The notes under the pieces: model-generated | Seen by the model: only the letters and a program-made list of their open reading frames with translations | Told to the model about the DNA's origin: nothing | The model's database searches: none | Made by a program: the position numbers and the translations under genes | NCBI GenBank assembly: GCA_017829005.1 | Contig: JAGAJF010000147.1 | Span: 1-55,202, forward strand | Length of the DNA stretch: 55,202 nucleotides | Direction: 5' to 3' | Source: Oscillospiraceae bacterium | Lineage (GTDB): Bacteria; Bacillota; Clostridia; Oscillospirales; Ruminococcaceae | Part shown: in pieces, positions 33,247 through 41,975 of the stretch | Numbering within the stretch: the stretch's first letter is position 1 | Layout of the letters: each line of letters begins with the position of its first letter

Positions 33247-34428
33247 ATGATAAAAAAGTTTTTATTCACCGCTGCTTTCTTTATTATAGGGTGCGGCGTG
33301 TTCGGTACAGACGCTTTTGCTGAGGAGTCTCATTTCGGATATACCGTCAGGGGCGGCTCTCTTACGGTTTTTGTTACCGATGGGGGAAAATCGGATTACC
33401 GTCTCAGTATGGACGGGGGGCAAAGCTATTTCAATGTTATAATGCCCTTTACATTTCCAAGTCTCCCCGACGGTACATATCAGCTTCGTGTGATGTACGG
33501 GGACGGTGAGCTTTCCGAGGTAAAGCCTGCGGTTATCGGCAAAAGCCCCATAGCCCCGGGAAACGAGATATTTACCGCAGTTTCGGGATACGCCGAGGAG
33601 ACTTTGGGCGGCGGCAGGATAGGGGTCAGAATAAAAAATTTCGACAAGGACAAAAACTACCTTATTTCCCTTGACGGCTGCAAAAGCTGGAAGCCAGCAT
33701 CGGGGGAGAAAACGGAGATAAGGGGGCTGACTTCGGGAGAGTATCGTGTGGACGTCCGATGTGTGGAGGAGCCGTCACTTGCTTCAAGGAGCATTGATGT
33801 GGCAGTTCCCGTAAAGAAGCTTTCGGGCAGCACCGCTCTTCGTGTGCCGCTTATAAAGCAGCTTCCCGAGCTGCCTACGGGGTGTGAGGTCACAAGCCTT
33901 GCGATGGCGATAAACCACTACGGGATAAAGATATCAAAGACCGTTCTTGCTGATGTTTTCCTTGAAAAAGGGGAGTACCGCGCTGCCGATTACCGCAAGG
34001 TTTTTGTGGGCGATCCCCGTGAGGTAAACGCATACGGCTGCTATGCCGATGTCATAAAAAAGTGTGCGGACAAGTTCCTTTCAACGATACCCACAAGGAG
34101 CTTTGATGTGGTAAACGTTACGGGCTGTACGCCACGGGCGCTTTACGCATATACGGATATGGGCTATCCCGTAATTGTGTGGGCTTCGAATAAAATGGCT
34201 CCCACCTTCCAGGGACCTTCATGGACCGACAGCGATACGGGAAAGACAATTACCTGGACGGGAAACGAGCACTGCGTCCTGCTCACGGGCTATGATATGA
34301 AAAGGAAATATGTATATCTTAACGACCCGCTTTACGGTATTGTTTCCTTTAAAATGGAGGATTTCGAGACCCGTTTTTACGAGCTGGAGCAGCAGGCAAT
34401 TGTTATAGCCGAGACTACAGAGAAATAA
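33247..34428 (+). CDS. Exported C39-like (papain fold) cysteine peptidase
   Basis: 393 residues from the ATG at 33247, chosen because GAGGT lies 6 bases before it; an ATG four codons earlier overlaps the previous stop. Signal peptide to about residue 25 (ends TDAFA). Two repeated beta-rich segments, around 25-100 and 105-190, each with a Y-x-L/I-S-x-DGG/DGC-x-S pattern, precede the peptidase domain at about 200-385. There the catalytic Cys is in ELPTGCEVTSLAMAI, the His in EHCVLLTGYD and the Asp/Asn in YLNDPLYG. It is a C39_2 type, not linked to an ABC transporter; it probably cleaves cell-surface or environmental peptides. Confidence 0.82.
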   Translation: MIKKFLFTAAFFIIGCGVFGTDAFAEESHFGYTVRGGSLTVFVTDGGKSDYRLSMDGGQSYFNVIMPFTFPSLPDGTYQLRVMYGDGELSEVKPAVIGKSPIAPGNEIFTAVSGYAEETLGGGRIGVRIKNFDKDKNYLISLDGCKSWKPASGEKTEIRGLTSGEYRVDVRCVEEPSLASRSIDVAVPVKKLSGSTALRVPLIKQLPELPTGCEVTSLAMAINHYGIKISKTVLADVFLEKGEYRAADYRKVFVGDPREVNAYGCYADVIKKCADKFLSTIPTRSFDVVNVTGCTPRALYAYTDMGYPVIVWASNKMAPTFQGPSWTDSDTGKTITWTGNEHCVLLTGYDMKRKYVYLNDPLYGIVSFKMEDFETRFYELEQQAIVIAETTEK

Positions 34429-34485
34429 TATGTTTTATGCATTTTAAACAAAGTTTTCAAAAAATTAACAAATGCTTTGGAGTTT

Positions 34486-34496
34486 TGTGATAAAAT
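34486..34496 (+). promoter_or_regulatory. Extended -10 promoter candidate for cheV
   Basis: TGTGATAAAAT, the same extended element seen at several promoters in this window; no good -35 at 17 bases (a TTAACA lies about 20 bases upstream). The leader is about 30 bases with GAAAGGCGG before the cheV ATG. No sigma-D type motif is visible. Confidence 0.45.
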
Positions 34497-34532
34497 GAAT
34501 ATAAGGAATATCTCCGAAAGGCGGTTACATAT

Positions 34533-35447
34533 ATGGACACAAAAATTCTTCTTGAAAGCGGCACAAACGAGCTTCAACTCCTTGAATATACGGTTGGAAA
34601 CAACAGCTACGGCATTAACATTGCCAAGGTAAGCGAGATAATGACCGATCAGGAGATAACACCCGTTCCCAATGGTCCTGATGTGGTGGAGGGCGTGTTT
34701 ATCCCCAGAGACAAGCTTATCTCCGTTATCGACCTTCACAAGGTCCTTCACGTTCCCCAGACAAATTCGAGAAAAACCTTTATCGTCTGCCAGTTCAACC
34801 AGATGGTTGTGGCGTTCCACGTAACGGCGGTAAAGGGCTTCCAGACTATTTCCTGGTCTGATATCGTTGAGCCTCCCGCAGTTTCGGGGGGACAGGACGG
34901 AATGGGCATATCCACAGGTGTTGCCAAGATAAACGGCAAGATACTTATGATCCTTGACTTTGAAAAAATAGTTGCTGACCTCAACCGCAGCAGCGGTATC
35001 GACATCACAGGTCTCAGCAGCATAGACAAGGCAAGCATTGACGCGGGAAACAAGCGCATTGTGGTTGCGGACGACTCTCCCTTCCTCAACAAGATGATAA
35101 CAAGCACTCTTGCGGACACAGGCTTCAAGAATGTTGTCTCCTTCCAGAACGGCGAGGACGCATGGGATTATGTAAATACCTTCAAGAACCGCTGCACCGC
35201 CGAGGACATCACTAAAAATATCGCCTGTGTTATCAGTGATATCGAAATGCCCAAGATGGACGGTCACAGGCTCACAAAGCTTATCAAGGACGACCCGGTT
35301 CTTAAATCTATCCCTGTTATCCTCTTCTCCTCCCTTATCGACGAGCAGATGATAAGAAAGTGCAAATCCGTCGGAGCCGATGCACAGTTCTCCAAGCCGC
35401 AGATAACAGAGCTTATCAGAACTCTGCTTACTCTTATTTCACAGTAA
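34533..35447 (+). CDS. cheV: Chemotaxis coupling/adaptation protein CheV
   Basis: 304 residues: an N-terminal CheW domain (about 12-155, with YGINIAKVSEI and PRDKLISVIDLHKVL) fused to a receiver domain (about 175-300). The acidic pocket is Asp180/Asp181, the phospho-acceptor is Asp236 in ISDIEMPKMDG, and the conserved Ser-Ser and Lys follow (LFSSL, FSKP). The family couples receptors to CheA and tunes adaptation. No other chemotaxis or flagellar gene is in the window, so it is a stand-alone copy. Confidence 0.93.
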   Translation: MDTKILLESGTNELQLLEYTVGNNSYGINIAKVSEIMTDQEITPVPNGPDVVEGVFIPRDKLISVIDLHKVLHVPQTNSRKTFIVCQFNQMVVAFHVTAVKGFQTISWSDIVEPPAVSGGQDGMGISTGVAKINGKILMILDFEKIVADLNRSSGIDITGLSSIDKASIDAGNKRIVVADDSPFLNKMITSTLADTGFKNVVSFQNGEDAWDYVNTFKNRCTAEDITKNIACVISDIEMPKMDGHRLTKLIKDDPVLKSIPVILFSSLIDEQMIRKCKSVGADAQFSKPQITELIRTLLTLISQ

Positions 35448-35492
35448 AAAATATAACCTGAGAGGAGCGATTTTCTCTCAGGTTATTTTGTT
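35448..35492. terminator. Bidirectional terminator between cheV and the alkyltransferase-like gene
   Basis: Perfect 12-bp stem ATAACCTGAGAG/CTCTCAGGTTAT with a 10-base loop and AT-rich tails on both sides (TTTTGTTT on plus, TATTTTTTA on minus). It overlaps the minus-strand stop codon at 35483. Confidence 0.82.
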
Positions 35493-35785
35493 TCCTGCCA
35501 TTTATATTTATTCAGGTCAACCTTATTTTTATTGACCTCAATGCCCTCTGTCTCTAATTTTTTCTTCTGATTTTCTATGCCGCCGAAAGCAAAGCTTTTT
35601 GATAAATTTCCCTTGCTGTCAACCACCTTGTAGCAGGGGTATTTGTTTTCATCGGGATTATAGTGGAGAATGTTTCCCACAGCACGCGCAGCCCTTTTAT
35701 TTCCGAGATACTCGGCTATCTGCCCGTAGGTCACGACCTTGCCTTTGGGGATAGTCAGGAGAAACTCAAAAACCCTTTCTTTCAT
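35483..35785 (-). CDS. MGMT-like DNA-binding protein (alkyltransferase-like)
   Basis: 100 residues covering only the DNA-binding/active-site half of O6-methylguanine-DNA methyltransferases. IPKGKVVTYGQIAEYLGNKRAARAVGN is the helix-turn-helix with Arg finger. The active-site block reads YPCYKVV instead of the canonical PCHRVV: the acceptor Cys is kept while His and Arg are replaced. Alkyltransferase-like proteins usually replace Cys by Trp, so this variant could be active or a sensor. Its ATG overlaps the exonuclease stop as ATGA. Confidence 0.82.
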   Translation of the reverse strand: MKERVFEFLLTIPKGKVVTYGQIAEYLGNKRAARAVGNILHYNPDENKYPCYKVVDSKGNLSKSFAFGGIENQKKKLETEGIEVNKNKVDLNKYKWQETK

Positions 35786-36585
35786 CTTGTTTCACCCAGC
35801 CTTACCTCCGCTCCTAAAAGCAGCTTGCCTTTGGCATTTTCGGTAAGCTTATTAACCTTTATCTCCCGAACAAGATGAATATTTTCCTCAAATTCCGCCT
35901 GCCTGCTTCCCGAAACTGTTCCCACAGGACAGCCGCAGGCGGAAAGAAGCAGGGCGCCTTTTGCGTCCTTTTCGGCAGTTAGGACAGTGCCGTATCTGCA
36001 TTTTGCACGTATATTTTCCTGATAAACCTTTCTGTTGCAGGAAACTGCCATAGTGAAATATGCACCGTTGTTTCGGTAATGCTCCTTCATTTTCTGATAG
36101 ACTTTGTGAGTTGCAAGGCAGTCGGAAAGGGCGCGGTGGGCATTGTCGTTAATTACCCCGAAACGGGCGCAGAGAGCTGTCAGGCTGTTTCCATAGCTGC
36201 CCGTGTGCATATGATTTGCAATATCGAGAGTGTCAACGCAGAACACCTCTAAATCGGCTACTGCCTGCAAAAAACGCAGGTCGAAGCGGATAACATTATG
36301 CCCGAGAATTGGCATATCCCCTAAAAACTCAAGGAAACGGGGCATAGCCTCTCCGATATCGGGAGCGCCCCTGACCATACGATCATTTATTCCCGTAATT
36401 TCGGTAATGTACCTGTCAATGTGCCGATGGGGGTCTACAAGGGTGCTGAATGTGTCGGCAACCTTGTCATTTATAACTCTCACTGCCGCAATTTCAATTA
36501 TGCTGTCATTTTCGGGACTAAGCCCTGTGGTCTCAAGGTCGACCACCACATAATCGGAAATTATCCTGCTGTCAAAGGGTGGCAT
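35782..36585 (-). CDS. DEDDh 3'-5' exonuclease (DnaQ/PolC-epsilon type)
   Basis: 267 residues. The exonuclease domain covers about 10-170, with the four acidic motifs complete: DLETTG (Asp16, Glu18), HNVIRFDLRFL, and HRALSD with the catalytic His. The last 90 residues are an uncharacterised tail with a CGCPVG element. Stand-alone proofreading-like nucleases such as this act in repair or RNA turnover. AAGGAGG lies before the ATG, 11 bases after metA. Confidence 0.9.
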   Translation of the reverse strand: MPPFDSRIISDYVVVDLETTGLSPENDSIIEIAAVRVINDKVADTFSTLVDPHRHIDRYITEITGINDRMVRGAPDIGEAMPRFLEFLGDMPILGHNVIRFDLRFLQAVADLEVFCVDTLDIANHMHTGSYGNSLTALCARFGVINDNAHRALSDCLATHKVYQKMKEHYRNNGAYFTMAVSCNRKVYQENIRAKCRYGTVLTAEKDAKGALLLSACGCPVGTVSGSRQAEFEENIHLVREIKVNKLTENAKGKLLLGAEVRLGETR

Positions 36586-36596
36586 AACCGACCTCC

Positions 36597-37532
36597 TTAT
36601 TTTTCTATGACCACAGGCGTAAGCTTGTCAAGATCATAGGGAGTTTCCTGATAAACACAGTAATTTATCCAGTTTGAGAACATCATATTAGCGTGGCAGC
36701 GCCAGTTGAAATGAGGCGGCTGACCGATATCGTTATAGGGAAAATAGTTGTAGGGCATATTTATTTTCAGTCCCTTTTCCACGTCGCGCATATATTCGTC
36801 ACGAATGGTAAAGCGGTCATATTCGGAGTGACCCGTCACAAAGAACTGCCGCTGAGATCTGTCTCCCACGATGTGAATGCCCGAAATGGGGGAGGAGGTG
36901 AGTATCTCAAGTCCCTTCACCTTCTCGATATCCTCTCTCCTTACCTCGGTATGACGGGAATGTGGAACGAAAAATGTCTCGTCAAAGCCACGGATAAGAG
37001 GGTGGAAGGGCAGCTCTATCTTGTGGGGGAAGATACCGAACATCTTTTCTTTAAGCTGATATTTGGGAACCCCGTAGTGATAATATAGTCCTGCCTGAGC
37101 ACCCCAGCAGATGTGGAAGGTGGAAAATACATTTGTCAGCGACCAGTCCATTATCCTGCAAAGCTCGTCCCAGTAATCCACTTCCTCGTATTCCATCTGC
37201 TCCACAGGGGCGCCCGTAATGATAAGTCCGTCAAATTTCTGATTCTTTACCATATCAAAGGTGGTGTAAAACTTGTTAAGGTGAGAAACGGGAGTGTTCT
37301 TTGAAACGTGAGAAGCGGTCTGCAGAAACTCAATGTCCACCTGAATGGGGGTATTACTGAGGAGCCTCAGGATCTGAGTTTCGGTCTCTATTTTTTTTGG
37401 CATAAGGTTAAGTATGGCAATTCGCAGGGGTCTGATATCCTGATGAGCGGCGGTGGTGCCTGTCATACAGAATATTTTTTCCTCCTTGAGAGTTTCGGCG
37501 GCAGGGAGATTATCGGGTATATTTATTGGCAT
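36597..37532 (-). CDS. metAA: Homoserine O-acetyltransferase (MetA/MetX1 fold)
   Basis: 311 residues; activates homoserine for methionine synthesis. Class-I-glutaminase-like fold with catalytic Cys142 in HICWGAQAG, the PHSRHTEV His motif and the VTGHSEYD element. Family studies show that residue 111 sets the acyl donor: Glu in acetyltransferases, Gly in succinyltransferases. Here it is Glu111 (GAPVEQMEY), so acetyl-CoA is predicted despite the metA name. It starts 24 bases after a lipoprotein gene and no SAM or other methionine riboswitch is visible upstream. Confidence 0.93.
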   Translation of the reverse strand: MPINIPDNLPAAETLKEEKIFCMTGTTAAHQDIRPLRIAILNLMPKKIETETQILRLLSNTPIQVDIEFLQTASHVSKNTPVSHLNKFYTTFDMVKNQKFDGLIITGAPVEQMEYEEVDYWDELCRIMDWSLTNVFSTFHICWGAQAGLYYHYGVPKYQLKEKMFGIFPHKIELPFHPLIRGFDETFFVPHSRHTEVRREDIEKVKGLEILTSSPISGIHIVGDRSQRQFFVTGHSEYDRFTIRDEYMRDVEKGLKINMPYNYFPYNDIGQPPHFNWRCHANMMFSNWINYCVYQETPYDLDKLTPVVIEK

Positions 37533-37556
37533 TTTTTTGTGTCCTTTCAGATGTAT

Positions 37557-38222
37557 TTATGGCTCAAGAAAGCCGTTTATATCGAACGAGGAAAACTCGG
37601 GATAGTCATATTCGGAGGGCATATATTCGTTTATATCAAATTTTTCCGATGATGGAAATGTGACCGAAGCAGCATCAGTTTCATAAGCCGTTTCCGAAGG
37701 AATTGACTCACTTTCAGCACTTTCGGAGGGTGGATTTTCGGAAACAAAGCTGCCCACAGTAACGGTCTCGGCGGCAGTATCATCGGTCTCAGGTGGAGCC
37801 TCGGTGACAGCCGCGACGGAAGTCTCGGTAAATCTCACATTGACGGTCTCATAGGGCGGCACAGTTTCGGAGATATTATCCCTCATATCGGGCATATCCG
37901 CTTGAGGAATGGTCATTGACGTAATTTCGGGGAAATTCATATCTGCCGTTTTTCTAAACTCACCCGTAAACAGCCCGTAGAAATCCTCGTCAAATGGGTC
38001 AACCTCAATTTCGGGAAAATCGGGCATTTGGAGTTCGTTTGTGGGTCTGCGGGGAGTGGCGGAGGTGGAAACATAGATAAAATCCACCGTTGTGCCGGTG
38101 TATGTAGATGAAGTACCCGTAGTAAACTGTTCGGGGGGAAGCTGCTGCATAGGTTCAGGCTTTTCTGAACAGCCGCATAATGCTAAAGCCACAGCAAATG
38201 TCACAGCAATAGTTCTTTTCAC
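37557..38222 (-). CDS. Lipoprotein with a long Glu/Ser/Thr/Pro-rich tail, unknown
   Basis: About 221 residues. The start is ambiguous; I prefer the GTG at 38222, 8 bases after GAGAGG, giving a signal peptide that begins MKRTIAVTF. An ATG two codons earlier sits too close to that site. The lipobox is LCGC with Cys near position 17. The rest is low complexity, with many Thr, Ser, Glu and Pro and short DFPEI/YDYPEF-like repeats, and no recognised domain. The gene has a good promoter and metA follows after 24 bases, an odd pairing. Confidence 0.6.
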   Translation of the reverse strand: MKRTIAVTFAVALALCGCSEKPEPMQQLPPEQFTTGTSSTYTGTTVDFIYVSTSATPRRPTNELQMPDFPEIEVDPFDEDFYGLFTGEFRKTADMNFPEITSMTIPQADMPDMRDNISETVPPYETVNVRFTETSVAAVTEAPPETDDTAAETVTVGSFVSENPPSESAESESIPSETAYETDAASVTFPSSEKFDINEYMPSEYDYPEFSSFDINGFLEP

Positions 38223-38255
38223 TTCCATCACCTCTCATACACAGCATATTATGAT

Positions 38256-38284
38256 ATTATATCACATTCCGATTAACATTTCAA
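38256..38284 (-). promoter_or_regulatory. Promoter of the lipoprotein-metA-exonuclease-MGMT-like unit
   Basis: On the minus strand TTGAAA, 17 bases, TATAAT preceded by TGTGA. Confidence 0.78.
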
Positions 38285-38303
38285 GCAGTTTCTGTTAATA
38301 TGC

Positions 38304-38338
38304 AGAAATCGCCCTGCTTCAAATAACGAAGCAGGGCG
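38304..38338 (-). terminator. Terminator after leuB
   Basis: Perfect 11-bp GC-rich stem CGCCCTGCTTC/GAAGCAGGGCG, 7-base loop, followed on the minus strand by ATTTCT. The weak U-tract lowers certainty, but the position 14 bases after the leuB stop fits. Confidence 0.7.
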
Positions 38339-38351
38339 GGGGACATATCTG

Positions 38352-39434
38352 TCAGATATTTTCGGCAATAACATCGCCCATACCGGAGCAGGAAACAAGC
38401 TTCATACCCTCGGACATAATATCGCCTGTGTGGTAACCGTCCTTCAGCACCTTTGCAACAGCCGCCTCAACAGCGTCAGCCTCATTGTCCATATCAAAGG
38501 AGTAGCGGAGGAGCATCGCTGCGGAAAGAATGGTAGCAATGGGGTTAGCCTTGTTCTGACCTGCAATATCGGGAGCAGAACCGCCGCTGGGCTCGTAAAG
38601 ACCGAACTTTGTGTCATTAAGACTTGCGGAGGCAAGCATACCGATAGAGCCTGTTATCATAGAAGCTTCGTCGGAAAGAATATCGCCGAACATATTCTCG
38701 GTGAGTACCACGTCAAACTGAGCAGGATCCTTTACAAGCTGCATAGCGCAGTTGTCAACCAGCATATGCTCATAGGAAACCTCGGGATAATCCTTTGCAA
38801 CCTCTTCAACTATCTTTCTCCACAGTCTTGAGGAGTCAAGAACATTTGCCTTGTCAACGCTTGTTACCTTTTTTCTGCGCTTCATAGCGATATCAAAGGC
38901 ACGTATGGCAATTCTTCTTATCTCGTTCTCATTGTATGTAAGAGTGTCGGTAGCGGTAACAACGCCGTCAACCTCCTCAGTCTTTCTTGCGCCGAAGTAA
39001 AGACCGCCCGTAAGCTCACGCATTATCATCATATCAAAGCCCCGCTCGGCAATTTCAGCCTTTAAGGGGCAGGCGTCCTTAAGCTCGCCGTAAAGAAGCG
39101 CAGGACGGAGATTTGCAAAAAGGTTAAGAGACTTTCTCAGCTTTAAAAGACCTGCTTCGGGACGCTTGTCCGCAGGGAGCTTGTACCAGGGAGATGTGGC
39201 GGTGTTTCCGCCGATAGAGCCCATAAGCACAGCGTCAGCAGCCTTTGCTCTTTCGATAGTTTCATCGGTGAGAGGCACGCCGTTTGCGTCAATGGAGCAG
39301 CCGCCCATAAGAAGCTGATCGTACTCAAAGCTGTGACCGAATTTGTCAGCCACCTTGTCAAGCACCTTTATAGCTTCGGTAACTACCTCGGGACCGATAC
39401 CGTCACCCTTTATTACTGCAATTTTTTTGTTCAT
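38352..39434 (-). CDS. leuB: 3-isopropylmalate dehydrogenase
   Basis: Third enzyme of leucine synthesis, NAD-dependent, 360 residues (normal). Recognised by IAVIKGDGIGPEV at the N-terminus, LLKLRKSLNLFANLRPA near 100, the MIMRELTGGLYFG active-site loop, and VLTENMFGDILSDEASMITGS near 240. GAAAGGA lies before the ATG. It is 19 bases after an inserted lipoprotein gene that separates it from leuD. Confidence 0.97.
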   Translation of the reverse strand: MNKKIAVIKGDGIGPEVVTEAIKVLDKVADKFGHSFEYDQLLMGGCSIDANGVPLTDETIERAKAADAVLMGSIGGNTATSPWYKLPADKRPEAGLLKLRKSLNLFANLRPALLYGELKDACPLKAEIAERGFDMMIMRELTGGLYFGARKTEEVDGVVTATDTLTYNENEIRRIAIRAFDIAMKRRKKVTSVDKANVLDSSRLWRKIVEEVAKDYPEVSYEHMLVDNCAMQLVKDPAQFDVVLTENMFGDILSDEASMITGSIGMLASASLNDTKFGLYEPSGGSAPDIAGQNKANPIATILSAAMLLRYSFDMDNEADAVEAAVAKVLKDGYHTGDIMSEGMKLVSCSGMGDVIAENI

Positions 39435-39453
39435 TGTAATTTTCCTTTCGCCG

Positions 39454-40077
39454 TTACTTTTGAAGAATACTTACCGATATATCGTTGTCTCTGCTGTCAT
39501 AGCAGGAGACGTTTATCACAACGTAATTACCGCTTTCCTCATTTTCAAGCTGTTTTGCACAGTAAGCCCGTGCAGCCTGACTGTATCTTACAATTTCATC
39601 CTCGGTATCGGAAAACTCAGAGGTATCAACCAGAGAATAATCTATTTCCTCACCGTTAATAAAAAGCTCAATATACTGGGTATATTCGCCCTCAAATTTC
39701 ATACAGCTTCCAAGTTGCTTTTCGACCGTATCCTTATCGGAATCAACATTTATCCCGTTGTACAGGGCAAATTTTTTCCTGTTTTTGTTTTCCTTGTCAT
39801 ATACGGGGTGAAAATCCGAATAAGTAAATCCGTCAAAATTTTCATGATAAGATGCACAGACAATGACCGAAGACTGGTCGCCAAGAGTTTCTGTACTGAA
39901 TTTTTTTCCAAGCTGCTCTTGAAGCTCGTAGCTGCTGTCAAGGAGGTTTACTTCTTTATTTCCGGCTTTTATCATATACGGTTTTAAATCCGGTCCCGTA
40001 TCCTCATGTTCAGTGTCAGAGCAGCCTGTTGCCAAAATGACTGCACAGAAAATGAGCGCAAGTTTTTTTATGTTCAT
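39454..40077 (-). CDS. Lipoprotein of unknown function inside the leu operon
   Basis: 207 residues. Signal peptide MNIKKLALIFCAVILATGC with lipobox LATGC (Cys19). The mature part is acidic, rich in Asp, Glu and Tyr, with no recognised domain. GGAGC precedes the ATG. It fits tightly between leuD and leuB, with 19-base gaps on both sides, so it must be cotranscribed with the leucine genes. It contains no transposase or recombination mark, so it looks like a settled operon member. Link to leucine uptake or sensing would be guesswork. Confidence 0.65.
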   Translation of the reverse strand: MNIKKLALIFCAVILATGCSDTEHEDTGPDLKPYMIKAGNKEVNLLDSSYELQEQLGKKFSTETLGDQSSVIVCASYHENFDGFTYSDFHPVYDKENKNRKKFALYNGINVDSDKDTVEKQLGSCMKFEGEYTQYIELFINGEEIDYSLVDTSEFSDTEDEIVRYSQAARAYCAKQLENEESGNYVVINVSCYDSRDNDISVSILQK

Positions 40078-40096
40078 AGCAATAGCTCCGATGTTT

Positions 40097-40579
40097 TTAC
40101 TTTTTCAGCGAATTCAGCAGACCGCCTGCATTTATTATCTCCTTGATAAACTCGGGGAAGGGCTGAGCCTGATAGCTGTGACCCTTGGTCTTGTTGGTGA
40201 TAACGCCTGTGTCGAAATCAATTTCAACCTCGTCACCCTTGTCAATATCCTTAGCCGCCTCGTCGCACTCCATAATAGGCAGACCAATGTTGATAGCATT
40301 TCTGTAGAAAATTCTCGCAAAGGTGGAAGCGATAACGCAGGAAATTCCGCTTGCCTTGATGGCAATGGGAGCGTGCTCTCTTGAGGAGCCGCAGCCGAAA
40401 TTCTGCTCAGCCACCATAATGTCTCCCTCGCTCACGTTCTTCACAAAATCAACGTCGATATCCTCCATACAATGAGCCGCAAGCTCCTTGTGGTCGGCAG
40501 TATTCAGATATCTTGCAGGAATGATAACGTCGGTGTCAACGTTATCTCCGTATTTATGTACTTTTCCGCAAACCTTCAT
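40097..40579 (-). CDS. leuD: 3-isopropylmalate dehydratase small subunit
   Basis: 160 residues, the short LeuD type found with clostridial/archaeal LeuC. Contains [12 protein letters not shown] near the N-terminus, the [11 protein letters not shown] swivel-domain motif and [14 protein letters not shown]. Follows leuC by 30 bases. Confidence 0.97.
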   Translation of the reverse strand: MKVCGKVHKYGDNVDTDVIIPARYLNTADHKELAAHCMEDIDVDFVKNVSEGDIMVAEQNFGCGSSREHAPIAIKASGISCVIASTFARIFYRNAINIGLPIMECDEAAKDIDKGDEVEIDFDTGVITNKTKGHSYQAQPFPEFIKEIINAGGLLNSLKK

Positions 40580-40609
40580 TGTAATATCGTTCCTTTCGGT
40601 AAATAGTTA

Positions 40610-41872
40610 TCACATAATCTCGGAGGGCTGAGAGATCTTGCCTGTAATTGCAGAAGTCGCCGCAACCGCAGGAGAAGCCAGATAAACCTCTGACTCGGGA
40701 TGACCCATACGGCCAACAAAGTTTCTGTTAGTGGTAGCAACAGCTCTCTCACCCTTTGCAAGAATACCCATATGACCGCCCAGGCAGGGACCGCAGGTAG
40801 GGGTTGAAACAGCGCAGCCAGCGTTTATGAATATCTCCATATAGCCCCTCTTGCAGCACTCAAGGTAAACCTGCTGAGTTGCGGGGATAACAATGCAGCG
40901 AACGCCATTTGCAATGTGTCTGCCCTCAAGTATCTTTGCAGCCATTTCCATATCCTCAAGTCTGCCGTTTGTACAGGAGCCGATAACTACCTGCTGAATG
41001 GAGACATCGCCCCAGTTGTCGGGAGTTCTTGTATTTTCGGGAAGATGAGGGAAGGAAACGGTGGGCTTTATCTCGGAAAGGTCAATGTCGTAAACTGCGT
41101 CATAAACCGCGTCCTCGTCAGCCTCGTAAACCTTGTAATCCCTGTCAACTCTGCCCTTCTGATATTCTCTTGTGATATCGTCAACAGCGAAAATGCCGTT
41201 CTTAGCGCCTGCCTCGATAGCCATATTAGCCATAGAAAGTCTGTCGTCCATAGAAAGTGAGGCAAGACCCTCGCCGGAAAATTCCATAGACTTGTAAAGA
41301 GCGCCGTCAACGCCTATCATACCGATAATGTGAAGGATAACGTCCTTGCCCATTACATACTTGTTGAGCTTGCCCTTGAGGTTGAACTTGATAGCGGAAG
41401 GCACCTTGAACCAAGCTTCGCCCGTAGCCATACCTGCGCACATATCCGTTGAACCAACGCCTGTGGAGAATGCACCCAGAGCGCCGTATGTACAAGTGTG
41501 GCTGTCAGCGCCGATAATGCATTCGCCGCTTGCCACAATGCCTTTTTCGGGGAGCAGTGCGTGTTCAATGCCCATATCGCCCACATCGTAATAATGCTTT
41601 ATGTCATACTTGCCTGCAAAGGTCCTGCACTGCAGAGCGTGAGTTGCAGACTTGATGTCCTTGTTAGGCGTGAAATGGTCCATTACCATAGAAATTTTAG
41701 TATTGTCAAAGACCTTTGTAAAGCCTGCTTTTTCAAATTCGTTGATAGCAACAGGGGTGGTAACATCGTTGCCCAGCACCATATCCAGCTTGCACTTGAT
41801 GAGCTGTCCTGCCTCCACCTTGTCAAGACCTGCGTGAGCCGCAAGTATCTTCTGAGTCATAGTCATTCCCAT
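40610..41872 (-). CDS. leuC: 3-isopropylmalate dehydratase large subunit
   Basis: 420 residues from the ATG at 41872 ([15 protein letters not shown], the family's usual start; the open frame extends 29 codons upstream without conservation). Aconitase-type; the 4Fe-4S cluster cysteines lie in IGSCTNGR and in [10 protein letters not shown]. The 104 bases between telA and leuC contain two small hairpins (GGGTGCG/CGCACCC and CCTGC/GCAGG) but no clear promoter, U-tract or T-box. leuC therefore probably depends on the yceG promoter or on readthrough. Confidence 0.96.
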   Translation of the reverse strand: MGMTMTQKILAAHAGLDKVEAGQLIKCKLDMVLGNDVTTPVAINEFEKAGFTKVFDNTKISMVMDHFTPNKDIKSATHALQCRTFAGKYDIKHYYDVGDMGIEHALLPEKGIVASGECIIGADSHTCTYGALGAFSTGVGSTDMCAGMATGEAWFKVPSAIKFNLKGKLNKYVMGKDVILHIIGMIGVDGALYKSMEFSGEGLASLSMDDRLSMANMAIEAGAKNGIFAVDDITREYQKGRVDRDYKVYEADEDAVYDAVYDIDLSEIKPTVSFPHLPENTRTPDNWGDVSIQQVVIGSCTNGRLEDMEMAAKILEGRHIANGVRCIVIPATQQVYLECCKRGYMEIFINAGCAVSTPTCGPCLGGHMGILAKGERAVATTNRNFVGRMGHPESEVYLASPAVAATSAITGKISQPSEIM

Positions 41873-41975
41873 AACCGATCTTACTCCATTCCCGACGGCT
41901 TTGATATATGTAAATTTCCTGCCATTTTGCAGGTGTAAGGGTGCGCCCGCCGAACGCACCCCGAAATAAGAATTA

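Noticed and set aside
34377-35267. Long minus-strand ORF (296 residues) opposite cheV
   Set aside because: cheV on the plus strand is complete with all domain motifs, and the antisense protein has no recognisable domain or promoter.
41873-41959. Longer leuC start 29 codons upstream
   Set aside because: No conserved residues in the extension; the [10 protein letters not shown] start matches known LeuC proteins.
41873-41975. Hairpins between telA and leuC considered as a terminator or T-box
   Set aside because: GGGTGCG/CGCACCC and CCTGC/GCAGG stems lack a U-tract, and the interval is far too short for a T-box. No T-box core motif is present.
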